Below, piece by piece: positions 1 through 8,062 of a DNA stretch of 64,000 bases. Made by a program: the position numbers and the translations under genes. Each line of letters starts with the position of its first letter. Positions within the stretch are counted from its first letter, which is position 1. Origin of the DNA: an uncultured Nostoc sp. GTDB taxonomy: Bacteria; Cyanobacteriota; Cyanobacteriia; Cyanobacteriales; Nostocaceae. A model generated the notes under the pieces. The model was not told the DNA's origin. It saw only the letters and a program-made list of their open reading frames with translations, and did no database searches. The stretch lies in assembly GCF_937863485.1 (NCBI RefSeq), contig NZ_CALMFY010000241.1:1-64000 (forward strand), in the 5' to 3' direction.

Positions 1-2
1 TC

Positions 3-818
3 AAAATCTGGGATGTCAGCAGTGGTCAACTCCTGAAAACTCTGACTGGTCATAGCGATAGGGTCAGAAGCGTCGCCTACAGCCCCAATGGACAACAGTT
101 AGCTTCTGCTAGTGCTGACAAGACGATAATTTTATGGGATTTGGATTTAAATAATTTATTACGCAGTGGTTGCAATTTGCTGAATAATTACTTCATTGGC
201 CATCCAGAAGTGTTAGAAGAGTTGCGATCGTGCCAAACTTCAGTGCGGTTAGCGCAAGGGGCGACAACGTTAGTCATCCAAGGTGAGAACTTAGCGCGAA
301 ATGATGATATTAAGGGCGCTGTGGAAAAGTTTGGCAAAGCACAGCAGTGGGATAATAAATTAAAGTTTGATTTCCAGGCGAGAGCGAAAGAGTTGGCGAA
401 TCCAGCCAAGGCTGAACGCTCAGTTGATGAAGGAAACAGCCGCTTAGAAGAGAAAAAGTTTAAGGAAGCGCTAGGAGATTATACCGAAGCTCTCAAGTTT
501 GATCCAAAAGTCGAAATTCCTACAAGTTCTTGGAATAAACTATGCTGGTACGGGAGTCTGCAAAAACAAGCCGCCGATGTTTTACCAGCCTGTGATAAAG
601 CCGTTGCAGTTACACCTGAAGATGGCAAAATTCGTGATAGTCGTGGCTTGGCTAGGGCGCTGACAGGCGACACCCAAGGGGCAATTGAGGACTTTGAGGC
701 ATACATTGCCCAGAGTGACGATAAAGATAGCAAAGCACAACGGCAGCGCTGGGTAAAAGATTTACGGGCAGGGAAGAATCCGTTTACAGATGCAGAGCTT
801 AAGAAATTACAGAATTAG
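3..818 (+). CDS. WD40-repeat / TPR-like protein, C-terminal part (5' end outside window)
   Basis: The reading frame is open from the window edge, so the start is missing. The first ~45 codons form the end of a WD40 propeller: one blade ends KIWDVSSGQLLKTLTGH, followed by a full blade with SVAYSPNGQQLASASADKT and closing ILWDLDL. The rest (about 225 residues) is helical and repeat-like, with TPR-type segments (EGNSRLEEKKFKEALGDYTEAL, then DSRGLARALTGDTQGAIEDFEAY). In cyanobacteria such fusions usually follow an N-terminal kinase, NTPase or caspase-like domain, but that part is not in view, so no function beyond protein-protein scaffolding is claimed. A hairpin lies 70 bp downstream. Confidence 0.85.
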   Translation, partial: KIWDVSSGQLLKTLTGHSDRVRSVAYSPNGQQLASASADKTIILWDLDLNNLLRSGCNLLNNYFIGHPEVLEELRSCQTSVRLAQGATTLVIQGENLARNDDIKGAVEKFGKAQQWDNKLKFDFQARAKELANPAKAERSVDEGNSRLEEKKFKEALGDYTEALKFDPKVEIPTSSWNKLCWYGSLQKQAADVLPACDKAVAVTPEDGKIRDSRGLARALTGDTQGAIEDFEAYIAQSDDKDSKAQRQRWVKDLRAGKNPFTDAELKKLQN

Positions 819-886
819 TGAGACATTGTGCAAAAAAATGAAGTTATCTCACTTTTGCAAAAATATGTCTATGACCTCTCTCCAAA

Positions 887-909
887 CCTCTCCCCTAAGA
901 GGGGAGAGG
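887..909. repeat. GC-rich hairpin (CCTCTCCCCT / AGGGGAGAGG)
   Basis: A perfect 10-bp inverted repeat with an AAG loop lies after the WD40/TPR gene. Similar CCTCTCC/GGAGAGG hairpins recur at 18861-18885 and inside 35379-35461, so this is a dispersed palindrome. There is no long T-run after it, so a terminator role is possible but not shown. Confidence 0.6.
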
Positions 910-958
910 CTTTGAGTCTTACTCTCCTGCATCCAAACGAGAATTGCTATATCTTACT

Positions 959-992
959 GGTGCGTTGGCGCAGCCCGCCGTAGGCATCGCCC
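959..992 (-). repeat. 34-bp dispersed repeat, copy A
   Basis: On the minus strand this matches 16944-16977 on the plus strand at 33 of 34 positions. The core contains TGCCTACGGC and GCTGCGCCAACGC, a composition common in Nostoc-type intergenic repeats. It sits just upstream of the toxin-antitoxin pair. Both copies are near a TATGGGGCTT string, but in different relative order. Confidence 0.75.
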
Positions 993-1025
993 ATAATAGA
1001 TGAAGCCCCATAAATGTAAACTGGT

Positions 1026-1271
1026 ATGGATTGGAGAACTTATATTCATTCAGACTCGAAAATTCTCCTTGGAAAGCCTGTTGTCAAAGGAACGCGGCTA
1101 TCCGTGGAATTCATATTGGGGTTGTTTGCCGAAGGTTGGACAGAACAGCAAGTCATACAAAGCTACCCAACTCTGAGCGCTCCTGCAATTCAAGCCGTAT
1201 TCGCGTTTGCGGCGGAGTGTCTCAAAGACGATGTATTCTACACACCGTTGTTATCTACTGAGGCCAGGTAA
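1026..1271 (+). CDS. DUF433-family antitoxin
   Basis: An 81-residue protein with the DUF433 signature: MDWRTYIHSD, then LGKPVVKGTRLSVEFILGL and GWTEQQVIQSYPTLS, a small winged/helix-turn-helix fold. DUF433 proteins are the usual partners of DUF5615 PIN-like toxins, and this gene is followed directly by one. Its stop shares one base with the next start (TAATG at 1269-1273), which indicates translational coupling. The likely role is to neutralise the toxin and repress the shared promoter (from family knowledge). A second frame over the same DNA is an artefact. Confidence 0.85.
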   Translation: MDWRTYIHSDSKILLGKPVVKGTRLSVEFILGLFAEGWTEQQVIQSYPTLSAPAIQAVFAFAAECLKDDVFYTPLLSTEAR

Positions 1272-1627
1272 TGCGGTTTCTGGCGAATGAAAACTTCCCA
1301 TTGCCCAGTGTGCGGCTGCTACGGCAAGTGGGCTATGATGTCGCTTCCGTGACAGAGGATTCTCCAGGCATTGAAGATACAGAGGTTTTGACTCGTGCGG
1401 CTAATGAGCAACGGGTGATTTTAACGTTTGATCGCGACTACGGCGAACTCATCTATCGCTTAAAATTACCATCACCAACGGGTGTGATTTATCTGCGGTT
1501 TCGCCCCCATACTCCTGAGGAGCCAGCCACACTGTTGTTAAATTTACTACAGATAGAAGGATTGCAATTTGAGGAGCGGTTTACGGTAGTAGAGCGCGAT
1601 CAGATTCGCCAGCGTCCTCTGCCGTAG
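1271..1627 (+). CDS. DUF5615 PIN-like toxin
   Basis: A 118-residue protein starting MRFLANENFPLPSVRLLRQVG, the typical DUF5615 opening in which an early acidic residue belongs to the PIN-like active site. It continues with the family's TFDRDYGELIYR segment (acidic pair) and GVIYLRF. The family belongs to the PIN nuclease superfamily and is paired with DUF433, as here with a one-base overlap. It is presumed to be an RNase toxin. The length is normal and the gene appears intact. Confidence 0.85.
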   Translation: MRFLANENFPLPSVRLLRQVGYDVASVTEDSPGIEDTEVLTRAANEQRVILTFDRDYGELIYRLKLPSPTGVIYLRFRPHTPEEPATLLLNLLQIEGLQFEERFTVVERDQIRQRPLP

Positions 1628-1698
1628 TTAGGAAATACCACAAATTCAAAAAGGCTAGAAACTAGCATGTAAGCTGTCTCTAGCCTTATTCTAATTAA

Positions 1699-1771
<73 letters not shown>

Positions 1772-1914
1772 TTTTTACTAATCCTTAACTAATATAGCAA
1801 AACATTTCGCGTGGCGCTAGTTGTTTTGGGAAAATCTTTTTTTCTCTTATACTGACTCAGTATTCAGTTACTCAGCACGGGCTAAACGCCCCGCTATCGC
1901 TAACAGGATTTAGG

Positions 1915-2502
1915 ATGCCCTCTGGTCGGACACACGATCGCATTACTATGTATGCTCTGCCGTTGGTGGCGGGCGTTACTTTCTGGCAGACTCGCAGTAG
2001 CAATGCAACTTTGTTGGTTGCAGGCGGGTTTCTCTTTGGAGGGCTAATGTTTGGCCCCGATTTGGATATTTACTCTGTGCAATTTCAACGCTGGGGTTTC
2101 TTGCGCTGGATTTGGCTACCTTATCAAAAAAGTCTCCGTCATCGTTCTTTTTTATCCCACGGGCCGATTATTGGCACGATATTGCGGATACTTTATCTGG
2201 GCTGCTTGCTAGCTATTTTGGCTATTTTCGTTTTGGCAATTGCCGAAAGGTTGGGGAATCTGAGCTTTACTTGGCAGGATTTGGGACAAACTGTGGGGCG
2301 ATCGCTCGTACAATACGATACTGAATATATTGCCCTGTTTTTGGGGTTGGAACTCGGTGCAATGAGTCATTCTCTCAGCGATTGGGGCGGTTCGGCTTAT
2401 AAGCGCTTTAAAAAGCAGGGGGTTGGGGGGTTGCTTCCTAGTGGCAAAATGAAGAGGCGGAAAGTGAGGGGTGGTAGTCGTCGGCCGAAGACTAAGAAAT
2501 GA
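1915..2502 (+). CDS. DUF2227-type putative metal-binding membrane protein
   Basis: A 195-residue protein starting MPSGRTHDRITMYALPL, with conserved His/Asp clusters (GRTHD; FGPDLDIYS; KSLRHRSFLSHGP; MSHSLSDW) and hydrophobic segments around residues 15-45, 80-110 and 135-150. The His/Asp pattern resembles DUF2227 and, more distantly, YdjM-type membrane metal-dependent hydrolases. The substrate is unknown. The C-terminus is basic (KMKRRKVRGGSRRPKTKK). It lies 50 bp upstream of mazG on the same strand and may be co-transcribed with it. Confidence 0.7.
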   Translation: MPSGRTHDRITMYALPLVAGVTFWQTRSSNATLLVAGGFLFGGLMFGPDLDIYSVQFQRWGFLRWIWLPYQKSLRHRSFLSHGPIIGTILRILYLGCLLAILAIFVLAIAERLGNLSFTWQDLGQTVGRSLVQYDTEYIALFLGLELGAMSHSLSDWGGSAYKRFKKQGVGGLLPSGKMKRRKVRGGSRRPKTKK

Positions 2503-2552
2503 TTTTTTAAACGCAAAGGGACGCTAAGGGAAGCGCAGAGGTACGCAGAGGT

Positions 2553-3371
2553 ATGGAAAATCAAAATGAGAGTTTGGCGGCGTTGCAGGAGTTGATTGAG
2601 GTGGTGGCGAAGTTGCGATCGCCTGATGGGGGTTGTCCGTGGGATTTGGCGCAAACTGCTGAAACGCTGACGCCTTATGTGATTGAGGAAGCTTATGAGG
2701 TGGTGGACGCGATTAAGAGTGGGGATAAGGGGGCGATCGCTGAGGAGTTAGGCGATTTATTATTACAAGTGGTACTGCAAGCCCAAATCGCTAGCGAATC
2801 TGGGCAATTTTCCCTTAAAGAAATAACTCAAGGAATTTCCCAAAAGTTGATTCGCCGTCATCCCCATGTGTTTGGTGATGTGTCGGTAGCAAGTGTGGAT
2901 GAGGTGCGGCAAAACTGGGAACAAATTAAAGCGGAGGAAAAAGGTGAAGCATCTCCAGAGGCGCAAAAACTTAGTGCTAAACTCGGTCGTTATGGGCGTA
3001 CCCTTCCCCCGCTGACGGCGGCGATGAAGATTTCCCAAAAGGCTGCGGCGATCGGGTTTGAATGGGAAAATATTCAGGGTGTCTGGGATAAGTTTCATGA
3101 GGAGTTGGCGGAGTTTCAACAGGCTTTGGCTGAGGAAACACTAGAACGACAACAAGCAGAATTAGGCGATTTACTGTTTGCAGCTATTCAACTAGCCCGT
3201 TGGCATAATCTTGACCCTAGCGCCGCTTTGCAAGGCACAAATCAGCGATTTGTTCAGCGATTAGAAAAAATGGAGGCAGTTGTTGACCGTCCCCTTTCTG
3301 ATTACAGTTTGGATGAGTTAGAAAATTTGTGGCAACAGGCAAAAGCGCAACTTGCAAAAGAAGGCTCATAA
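2553..3371 (+). CDS. mazG: Nucleoside triphosphate pyrophosphohydrolase MazG
   Basis: A 272-residue protein with two MazG domains, as in the full-length housekeeping enzyme. The N-terminal copy has CPWDLAQT (about 28-35), the EEAYE helix (about 45-49) and EELGDLLLQVV. The C-terminal copy has EELAEF near 183 and ELGDLLFAAIQLARW near 205. These acidic motifs bind Mg2+. The enzyme hydrolyses NTPs/dNTPs to NMP and pyrophosphate, probably clearing aberrant nucleotides in the cytoplasm. The gene is intact and is followed by a heptamer-repeat gap. Confidence 0.93.
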   Translation: MENQNESLAALQELIEVVAKLRSPDGGCPWDLAQTAETLTPYVIEEAYEVVDAIKSGDKGAIAEELGDLLLQVVLQAQIASESGQFSLKEITQGISQKLIRRHPHVFGDVSVASVDEVRQNWEQIKAEEKGEASPEAQKLSAKLGRYGRTLPPLTAAMKISQKAAAIGFEWENIQGVWDKFHEELAEFQQALAEETLERQQAELGDLLFAAIQLARWHNLDPSAALQGTNQRFVQRLEKMEAVVDRPLSDYSLDELENLWQQAKAQLAKEGS

Positions 3372-3378
3372 GTCTATC

Positions 3379-3410
3379 AATTTTGGATTTTGGATTTTGG
3401 ATTTTGGATT
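3379..3410. repeat. Heptameric tandem repeat (TTTTGGA)n
   Basis: About four head-to-tail copies of the 7-mer TTTTGGA start just after mazG, with a further partial block near 3443-3462. This is the short tandemly repeated (STRR) type of heptamer known from heterocystous cyanobacteria. Sister blocks occur at 23621-23691, 25032-25186, 44622-44654 and 52587-52638. Confidence 0.85.
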
Positions 3411-3914
3411 GACCCCAACAAGATTGGGTGTGGCCCAAGCCGAATTTTGGATTTTAGATTTGTTGCGCTCACTAGGGGCGGCGCATGAACCAAAATAATT
3501 TTTAATTCTTCATTCTTTAATTTAAAATCTAAAATTGGCACAGTCAAACCCCTTCGGCAGGAGAAAGAGCAGTATAAATTATTCATTTAATAAAAAGACT
3601 AGAGAAACATAACTCACTTTGTCTCTCTAGTCTCGGTACGCATAAATCATATTTAAGACTTTCAAATAATGCCTGTACTAATACTTAAAATATTTGTATA
3701 ACTGTGAAATTATTACCTCTGGTTTTTCTGTGTTCGATAATTACAGAATAAATGTTTTAAACCAAGTCTTGCTTCACCCGATCAGAGTAATTATTGATTA
3801 CCCACATGGTTCACCCGATTGGAGGAAGACGATAAGGGAGGAGGGAGGAAAATAACTAATAACCAATGATTAACTCAGTGTTGATAAGATGAGGAAAAGG
3901 TAAAGATTTGTGCT
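3411..3914. other. Intergenic region mazG-proA
   Basis: No convincing gene. A 10-bp stem (AGACTAGAGA at 3596-3605 with TCTCTAGTCT at 3624-3633) could end mazG transcription. The string TTCACCCGAT occurs twice within about 40 bp near 3773 and 3811. An AG-rich stretch (GGAGGAAGACG, GGGAGGAGGGAGG) precedes proA. The short frames here coincide with the heptamer repeats and are not believed. Confidence 0.5.
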
Positions 3915-5222
3915 ATGACTATTCTTAACATTGCTTCTCCCCTAATTACGATCGCAGGGCAAACCCGCCAAGCTGCAAGTAAGCTAGCGATTCTCTCCAC
4001 TGAAGCCAAAAATCAAGCACTTGCTGCGATCGCTCAAGCTTTAGAATCAGCCAGAGATGAAATTTTACAAGCAAATGTTGCTGATTGTGAAGCTGCTACT
4101 TCTGAAGGAATTGCCAAACCACTTTATAAACGCTTGCAGTTAGATGAACATAAGTTAAGAGATGCGATCGCTGGGGTACGAGATGTTGGTAAGCTAGCTG
4201 ATCCAGTTGGTAAAGTACAGATTCACCGCGAATTAGACACTGGTTTGATTCTCAAGCGGATTACTTGTCCTTTAGGTGTTTTAGGGATTATTTTTGAAGC
4301 CCGTCCAGAGGCAGCGATTCAAATTGTTTCTTTGGCTATTAAATCGGGTAATGGTGTAATTCTTAAAGGTGGAAAGGAAGCGGTGCGTTCTTGTGAAGCA
4401 ATAGTTAAAGCAATTAAGCAAGGATTATCTGATACTGCTGTTAATCCTGATGCGGTGCAACTGCTAACAACTAGAGAAGAAACTTTAGAACTTTTGAAGT
4501 TAGATAAATATGTAGATTTAATTATTCCTAGAGGTTCTAATTCATTTGTCCAGTTTGTGCAGGAAAATACGCGGATTCCGGTACTAGGTCACGCCGATGG
4601 GATTTGTCATCTTTATATAGATAAAGCCGCTGATATTTCTAAAGCAGTTCCAATTACTGTCGATGCCAAAGCGCAATATCCTGCTGTTTGTAATGCAATT
4701 GAAACTTTGCTAGTTCACTCCTCTATTGCTACAGAGTTTTTACCCAAAGTTGCTGAGGCTTTGGAAGAACGAGATGTGGAATTAAGAGGTGATAAACGCA
4801 CCTTAAAGATTTTGTCTGACATCAAAACTGCAACAGAAATAGACTGGGAAACAGAATACAACGATTTTATTTTGTCGATTAAGATTGTAGACTCTTTAGA
4901 AGATGCGATCGCTCATATTAACGAATATGGTTCTCGCCATACTGACGCAATTATTACTGAAGATTCCGCATCTGTTAAAACTTTCTTTGGACTGGTAAAT
5001 TCAGCCAATATATTCCACAATTGTTCCACCCGCTTTGCTGATGGCTTCCGCTATGGTTTCGGTGCAGAAGTAGGGGTTAGTACACAACAAATGCCTCCCC
5101 GTGGCCCTGTTGGCTTAGAGGGATTAGTCACATACAAATATCAAATGACTGGTGATGGCCATATTGTGGCTACTTACACCGGGGCGAATGCTAAAGCTTT
5201 CACTCATCAGGATTTAGTTTAA
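3915..5222 (+). CDS. proA: Glutamate-5-semialdehyde dehydrogenase (gamma-glutamyl phosphate reductase)
   Basis: A 435-residue protein of the aldehyde dehydrogenase superfamily that reduces gamma-glutamyl phosphate with NADPH in proline synthesis. Seen: the cofactor-region segment [16 protein letters not shown] (about 121-136), [20 protein letters not shown], the catalytic cysteine in [11 protein letters not shown] (Cys259), and the C-terminal [15 protein letters not shown] followed by [11 protein letters not shown]. The length is normal. The gene stands alone; proB is not adjacent. A small inverted-repeat element begins 25 bp after the stop. Confidence 0.95.
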   Translation: MTILNIASPLITIAGQTRQAASKLAILSTEAKNQALAAIAQALESARDEILQANVADCEAATSEGIAKPLYKRLQLDEHKLRDAIAGVRDVGKLADPVGKVQIHRELDTGLILKRITCPLGVLGIIFEARPEAAIQIVSLAIKSGNGVILKGGKEAVRSCEAIVKAIKQGLSDTAVNPDAVQLLTTREETLELLKLDKYVDLIIPRGSNSFVQFVQENTRIPVLGHADGICHLYIDKAADISKAVPITVDAKAQYPAVCNAIETLLVHSSIATEFLPKVAEALEERDVELRGDKRTLKILSDIKTATEIDWETEYNDFILSIKIVDSLEDAIAHINEYGSRHTDAIITEDSASVKTFFGLVNSANIFHNCSTRFADGFRYGFGAEVGVSTQQMPPRGPVGLEGLVTYKYQMTGDGHIVATYTGANAKAFTHQDLV

Positions 5223-5246
5223 AACTAAAATCTAAGCTCTCATACA

Positions 5247-5381
5247 CAGGACTTACGCAAGAACTCTCTGAAACTCTTATTCCTTTGTGTCCAACTCTTG
5301 GAGACGCTGCGCGAATGCGTCCAACTCTTGGAGACGCTGCGCAATTGCGGTTCGTTTTATCATGATTTTGCGTAAGTCCTG
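5247..5381. mobile_element. MITE-like element, 135 bp, 14-bp TIRs, 5-bp target duplication
   Basis: The left end CAGGACTTACGCAA (5247-5260) is the exact inverse of the right end TTGCGTAAGTCCTG (5368-5381). The pentamer ATACA directly flanks both sides (5242-5246 and 5382-5386), as expected for a target-site duplication. The interior has no coding capacity and contains two copies of a 30-bp unit (5289-5318 and 5319-5348). A second family member lies at 35207-35298. It is probably mobilised in trans by an IS transposase with matching ends; no such transposase lies in this window. Confidence 0.88.
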
Positions 5382-5423
5382 ATACAGAGAAATCTTTGGA
5401 TGTTTTTTAACTTGGAAGTCTCT

Positions 5424-6839
5424 TTAAACTAACGCTTTGAGTAACGCCTGAAGCTTAAGCTGCACTTCTGCAAACTCCTTATCAGGATTAGATCCTGCGA
5501 CAATACCAGCACCAGCATACAATCTCGCGCGATCGCCATAGACCAATGCTGAACGAATTCCCACAATAAACTCGCAGTTCCCCTGAGAATCTATCCAACC
5601 TAGAGGCGCAGCATACAAACCTCTTTCAAACTTTTCGTAACGACGAATTTCAGCACAGGCTACATCTCGTGCTGCACCTGCAACGGCTGGTGTAGGATGC
5701 AATTGGGCGACAATCTTTAATGGATGGATGTTAGCAGGAACCATAGCACTGATTGGTGTCCATAAATGCTGGATATTCGATAATTGTCGCAGGCGGGGTG
5801 CTAATATTTGGGGGAATAAACCTAACTGGCATAGGCGTTGTGTAATGAAATCAAGTACCAGCGAGTGTTCGTGCTTTTCTTTTGCACTATTGAGTAAGCG
5901 ATTGGCATTAACTGCATCTTCAGTAGGGGTTTTACCTCGTGGTGCTGAACCAGCCAATGCATCGGTGATTAACTGTTGATTATTAATACTAATTAATCGT
6001 TCTGGACTTGCACCAATAAAGTTTTGTCCCTTGCCATTACTTGTAGAAAAAATATAACAATTAGGATGTATTTGCCTAAGATTATTTAAGGATTTAACTA
6101 AGTCAAAGTGATTGCTTGACTTGACGTCTAATATATCTGCTAGCACAATCTTACTTAAATGACTAGACCGAATTTTTTCCAAAGCAGATACTACTGAACG
6201 TTTAAACTGAGCAGCATTCGTGACAGATTTATTGGAGAATTTTGCCGGAAAACTATCAATATTAGCAGAGTAATATTCTAAAGATTGGAGAAATTCAATT
6301 TTATTTTGCACAGTCTCCAACAACCTTTGAATATTTACATTTTCATTGATAATTATATTTGTTACTAATATACAACGCTGATTTTTCACAGCTACTTGCC
6401 AACGGGGGAGAAAAATGGTAGCAGATGGAAATGGATAATCTACTTGAGAACTTTTATCAAAAAAGCTGAAATAACAAAAAAAGTGAGGCCCAGAAAAAGG
6501 TTGGTTAACGTTACCAAAATTAATTATATTTTTTAGACAAGATTTGATAAAGTTTTCTGCTTTAGTAAAACGGTCTACTCCATCAATTTGTAATTTTGTC
6601 ACAGCATCAATTGCCGCGATCGCTTCTCCTTTACCTTTGTCCTCAAAGTAAAAATTTATTTCATTTGCTTGTGTAACTTTGTCCAATACAAGTAAAGGGT
6701 CAACTAAATCAATCTCCTGGGAGATACTGACAATTTGTCTGCAATTATTGTTGACGCACTTTTCTTGCACTGCTACCAGAAATTGATATAAATCTTTGTG
6801 TTCTACAAATAAGTTGTTACGACATGGTAAAACTGTCAT
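5424..6839 (-). CDS. menF: Isochorismate synthase
   Basis: A 471-residue chorismate-binding enzyme that converts chorismate to isochorismate, the first step toward 1,4-dihydroxy-2-naphthoate and phylloquinone. Motifs typical of the MenF/EntC fold: KIVLADILDV, GASPERLISIN, LAGSAPRGKTP, LHPTPAVAGAARD and the C-terminal RGLYAAPLGWID...GIRSALV that builds the Mg2+/substrate pocket. It is divergent from menA-menC-menE across about 310 bp, so the locus is a phylloquinone cluster split over two strands. The N-terminal third is AT-rich and poorly conserved, as usual for the family. Confidence 0.92.
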   Translation of the reverse strand: MTVLPCRNNLFVEHKDLYQFLVAVQEKCVNNNCRQIVSISQEIDLVDPLLVLDKVTQANEINFYFEDKGKGEAIAAIDAVTKLQIDGVDRFTKAENFIKSCLKNIINFGNVNQPFSGPHFFCYFSFFDKSSQVDYPFPSATIFLPRWQVAVKNQRCILVTNIIINENVNIQRLLETVQNKIEFLQSLEYYSANIDSFPAKFSNKSVTNAAQFKRSVVSALEKIRSSHLSKIVLADILDVKSSNHFDLVKSLNNLRQIHPNCYIFSTSNGKGQNFIGASPERLISINNQQLITDALAGSAPRGKTPTEDAVNANRLLNSAKEKHEHSLVLDFITQRLCQLGLFPQILAPRLRQLSNIQHLWTPISAMVPANIHPLKIVAQLHPTPAVAGAARDVACAEIRRYEKFERGLYAAPLGWIDSQGNCEFIVGIRSALVYGDRARLYAGAGIVAGSNPDKEFAEVQLKLQALLKALV

Positions 6840-6879
6840 GGATCTTCTAACGATAGTAAATTTTTTTTAAGTTAACTTC

Positions 6880-7074
6880 CTAAAGTGTAATTAATCGTGG
6901 TCGTATTCTTACAGGTAACATATTAAGTTGCCATTTTACCAGCGTAGGGTTTGCCTTGTTTGTGGTGTTCTCAGAACATGATAAGCCAGTTTCAGCCTTA
7001 TATTGCAACGTCAGGGTGAGTGTTAACAACACAAGGTTAACAAGCCACAGTAAAAGTGACAGTTGTTTGTACAT
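6880..7074 (-). CDS. Possible small membrane/exported peptide (doubtful)
   Basis: A 64-codon frame starting MYKQLSLLLWLVNLVLLTL, one hydrophobic segment followed by a polar tail. It sits in the menF-menA divergent gap, antisense to the menA leader. GGGTG just before the ATG is a weak ribosome site. No family is recognised. The hydrophobic start is the only reason to list it; chance is about as likely. Confidence 0.2.
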   Translation of the reverse strand: MYKQLSLLLWLVNLVLLTLTLTLQYKAETGLSCSENTTNKANPTLVKWQLNMLPVRIRPRLITL

Positions 7075-7152
7075 CACCCATATCTGAAGTCTCTTTAAAT
7101 CATAAAATCTAAAGTGTGAGTAATATTCCAGCAATTTAATTAATCACAACTG

Positions 7153-8049
7153 ATGACTACCAAGCAGATTTTATATCCCAACACTAAGTTATGGATGGCA
7201 GCGATTAAACCGCCAATGTACAGCGTTGCCATTATGCCCATTTGGGTAGGAACAGCAGTAGCAATTGCAGAAACTAAAATGTTCAATGGTGCAGTATTTT
7301 CTACTTTTGTAACTGCGGCAATTTTAATTCTGGCCTGGGAAAATATCAGTAATGATGTCTTTGATTCTGAAACAGGTATTGATCAAAATAAGCACCATTC
7401 TCTGGTGAACTTAACAGGCAATAAGCTATTAATATTTTGGATAGGAAATTTGTGTTTAGGTTTGGGGTTACTGGGCATACTAGCGATCGCCTTTTGGCAA
7501 CAAGACCTAACTGTCATCGCCATAATTCTGCTGTGCTGCGGTTTGGGCTATATGTACCAAGGGCCTCCCTTTCGTTTAGGATATCAGGGTTTAGGCGAAA
7601 TTCTTTGCTTTTTTGCCTTTGGCCCCTTAGCAGTGGAGGCAGCATATTACAGCCAAACTCAAACTTGGTCAATAACGAGTTTAGCAGCCTCAGTCATTGT
7701 GGGGATTGCCACTACCTTAATTTTGTTTTGCTCACACTTTCACCAAGTTAAGGATGACATCGCCGCAGGGAAGCGATCGCCTATCGTCCGTCTAGGAACA
7801 GCAAAAGGGGCCCAACTCCTAGTTTGGTTCACTGGTAGCATTTATCCCCTCACCTTGCTGTTTGTCCTGTGGGGAATTTCTCCAGCTTGGACATTGCTGA
7901 GTTGGCTGAGTTTGCCCTTTGCTGTCAAATTATGCCGCCACGTCCAACAAAATCACAACCAACCGGACAAAGTTAGTAACTGTAAATTCATCGCTGTAGC
8001 TGTGCATTTCTGGGCTTGCTTGCTGCTGGGCTTGGGATTTATGCTTTAG
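7153..8049 (+). CDS. menA: 2-carboxy-1,4-naphthoquinone phytyltransferase
   Basis: A 298-residue UbiA-family prenyltransferase with about eight membrane segments. It attaches the phytyl chain to DHNA in phylloquinone synthesis. The first aspartate-rich motif is NDVFDSETGID (residues 67-77), which binds prenyl diphosphate through Mg2+; the second lies around HFHQVKDDIAAGKRSP. GYMYQGPPFRLGYQGLGE is typical of the MenA branch. It begins a plus-strand set with menC 13 bp downstream and menE overlapping menC, consistent with an operon. The N-terminus and length are normal. Confidence 0.94.
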   Translation: MTTKQILYPNTKLWMAAIKPPMYSVAIMPIWVGTAVAIAETKMFNGAVFSTFVTAAILILAWENISNDVFDSETGIDQNKHHSLVNLTGNKLLIFWIGNLCLGLGLLGILAIAFWQQDLTVIAIILLCCGLGYMYQGPPFRLGYQGLGEILCFFAFGPLAVEAAYYSQTQTWSITSLAASVIVGIATTLILFCSHFHQVKDDIAAGKRSPIVRLGTAKGAQLLVWFTGSIYPLTLLFVLWGISPAWTLLSWLSLPFAVKLCRHVQQNHNQPDKVSNCKFIAVAVHFWACLLLGLGFML

Positions 8050-8062
8050 CAATTACTAATTA

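Noticed and set aside
3217-3586. Minus-strand frames rich in KIQNPKSKIQN.
   Set aside because: Translations of the heptameric repeats; the same peptide appears at every repeat block.
6840-7152. Riboswitch or structured RNA in the menF-menA divergent gap.
   Set aside because: No conserved motif was recognised; ordinary AT-rich promoter DNA explains it.
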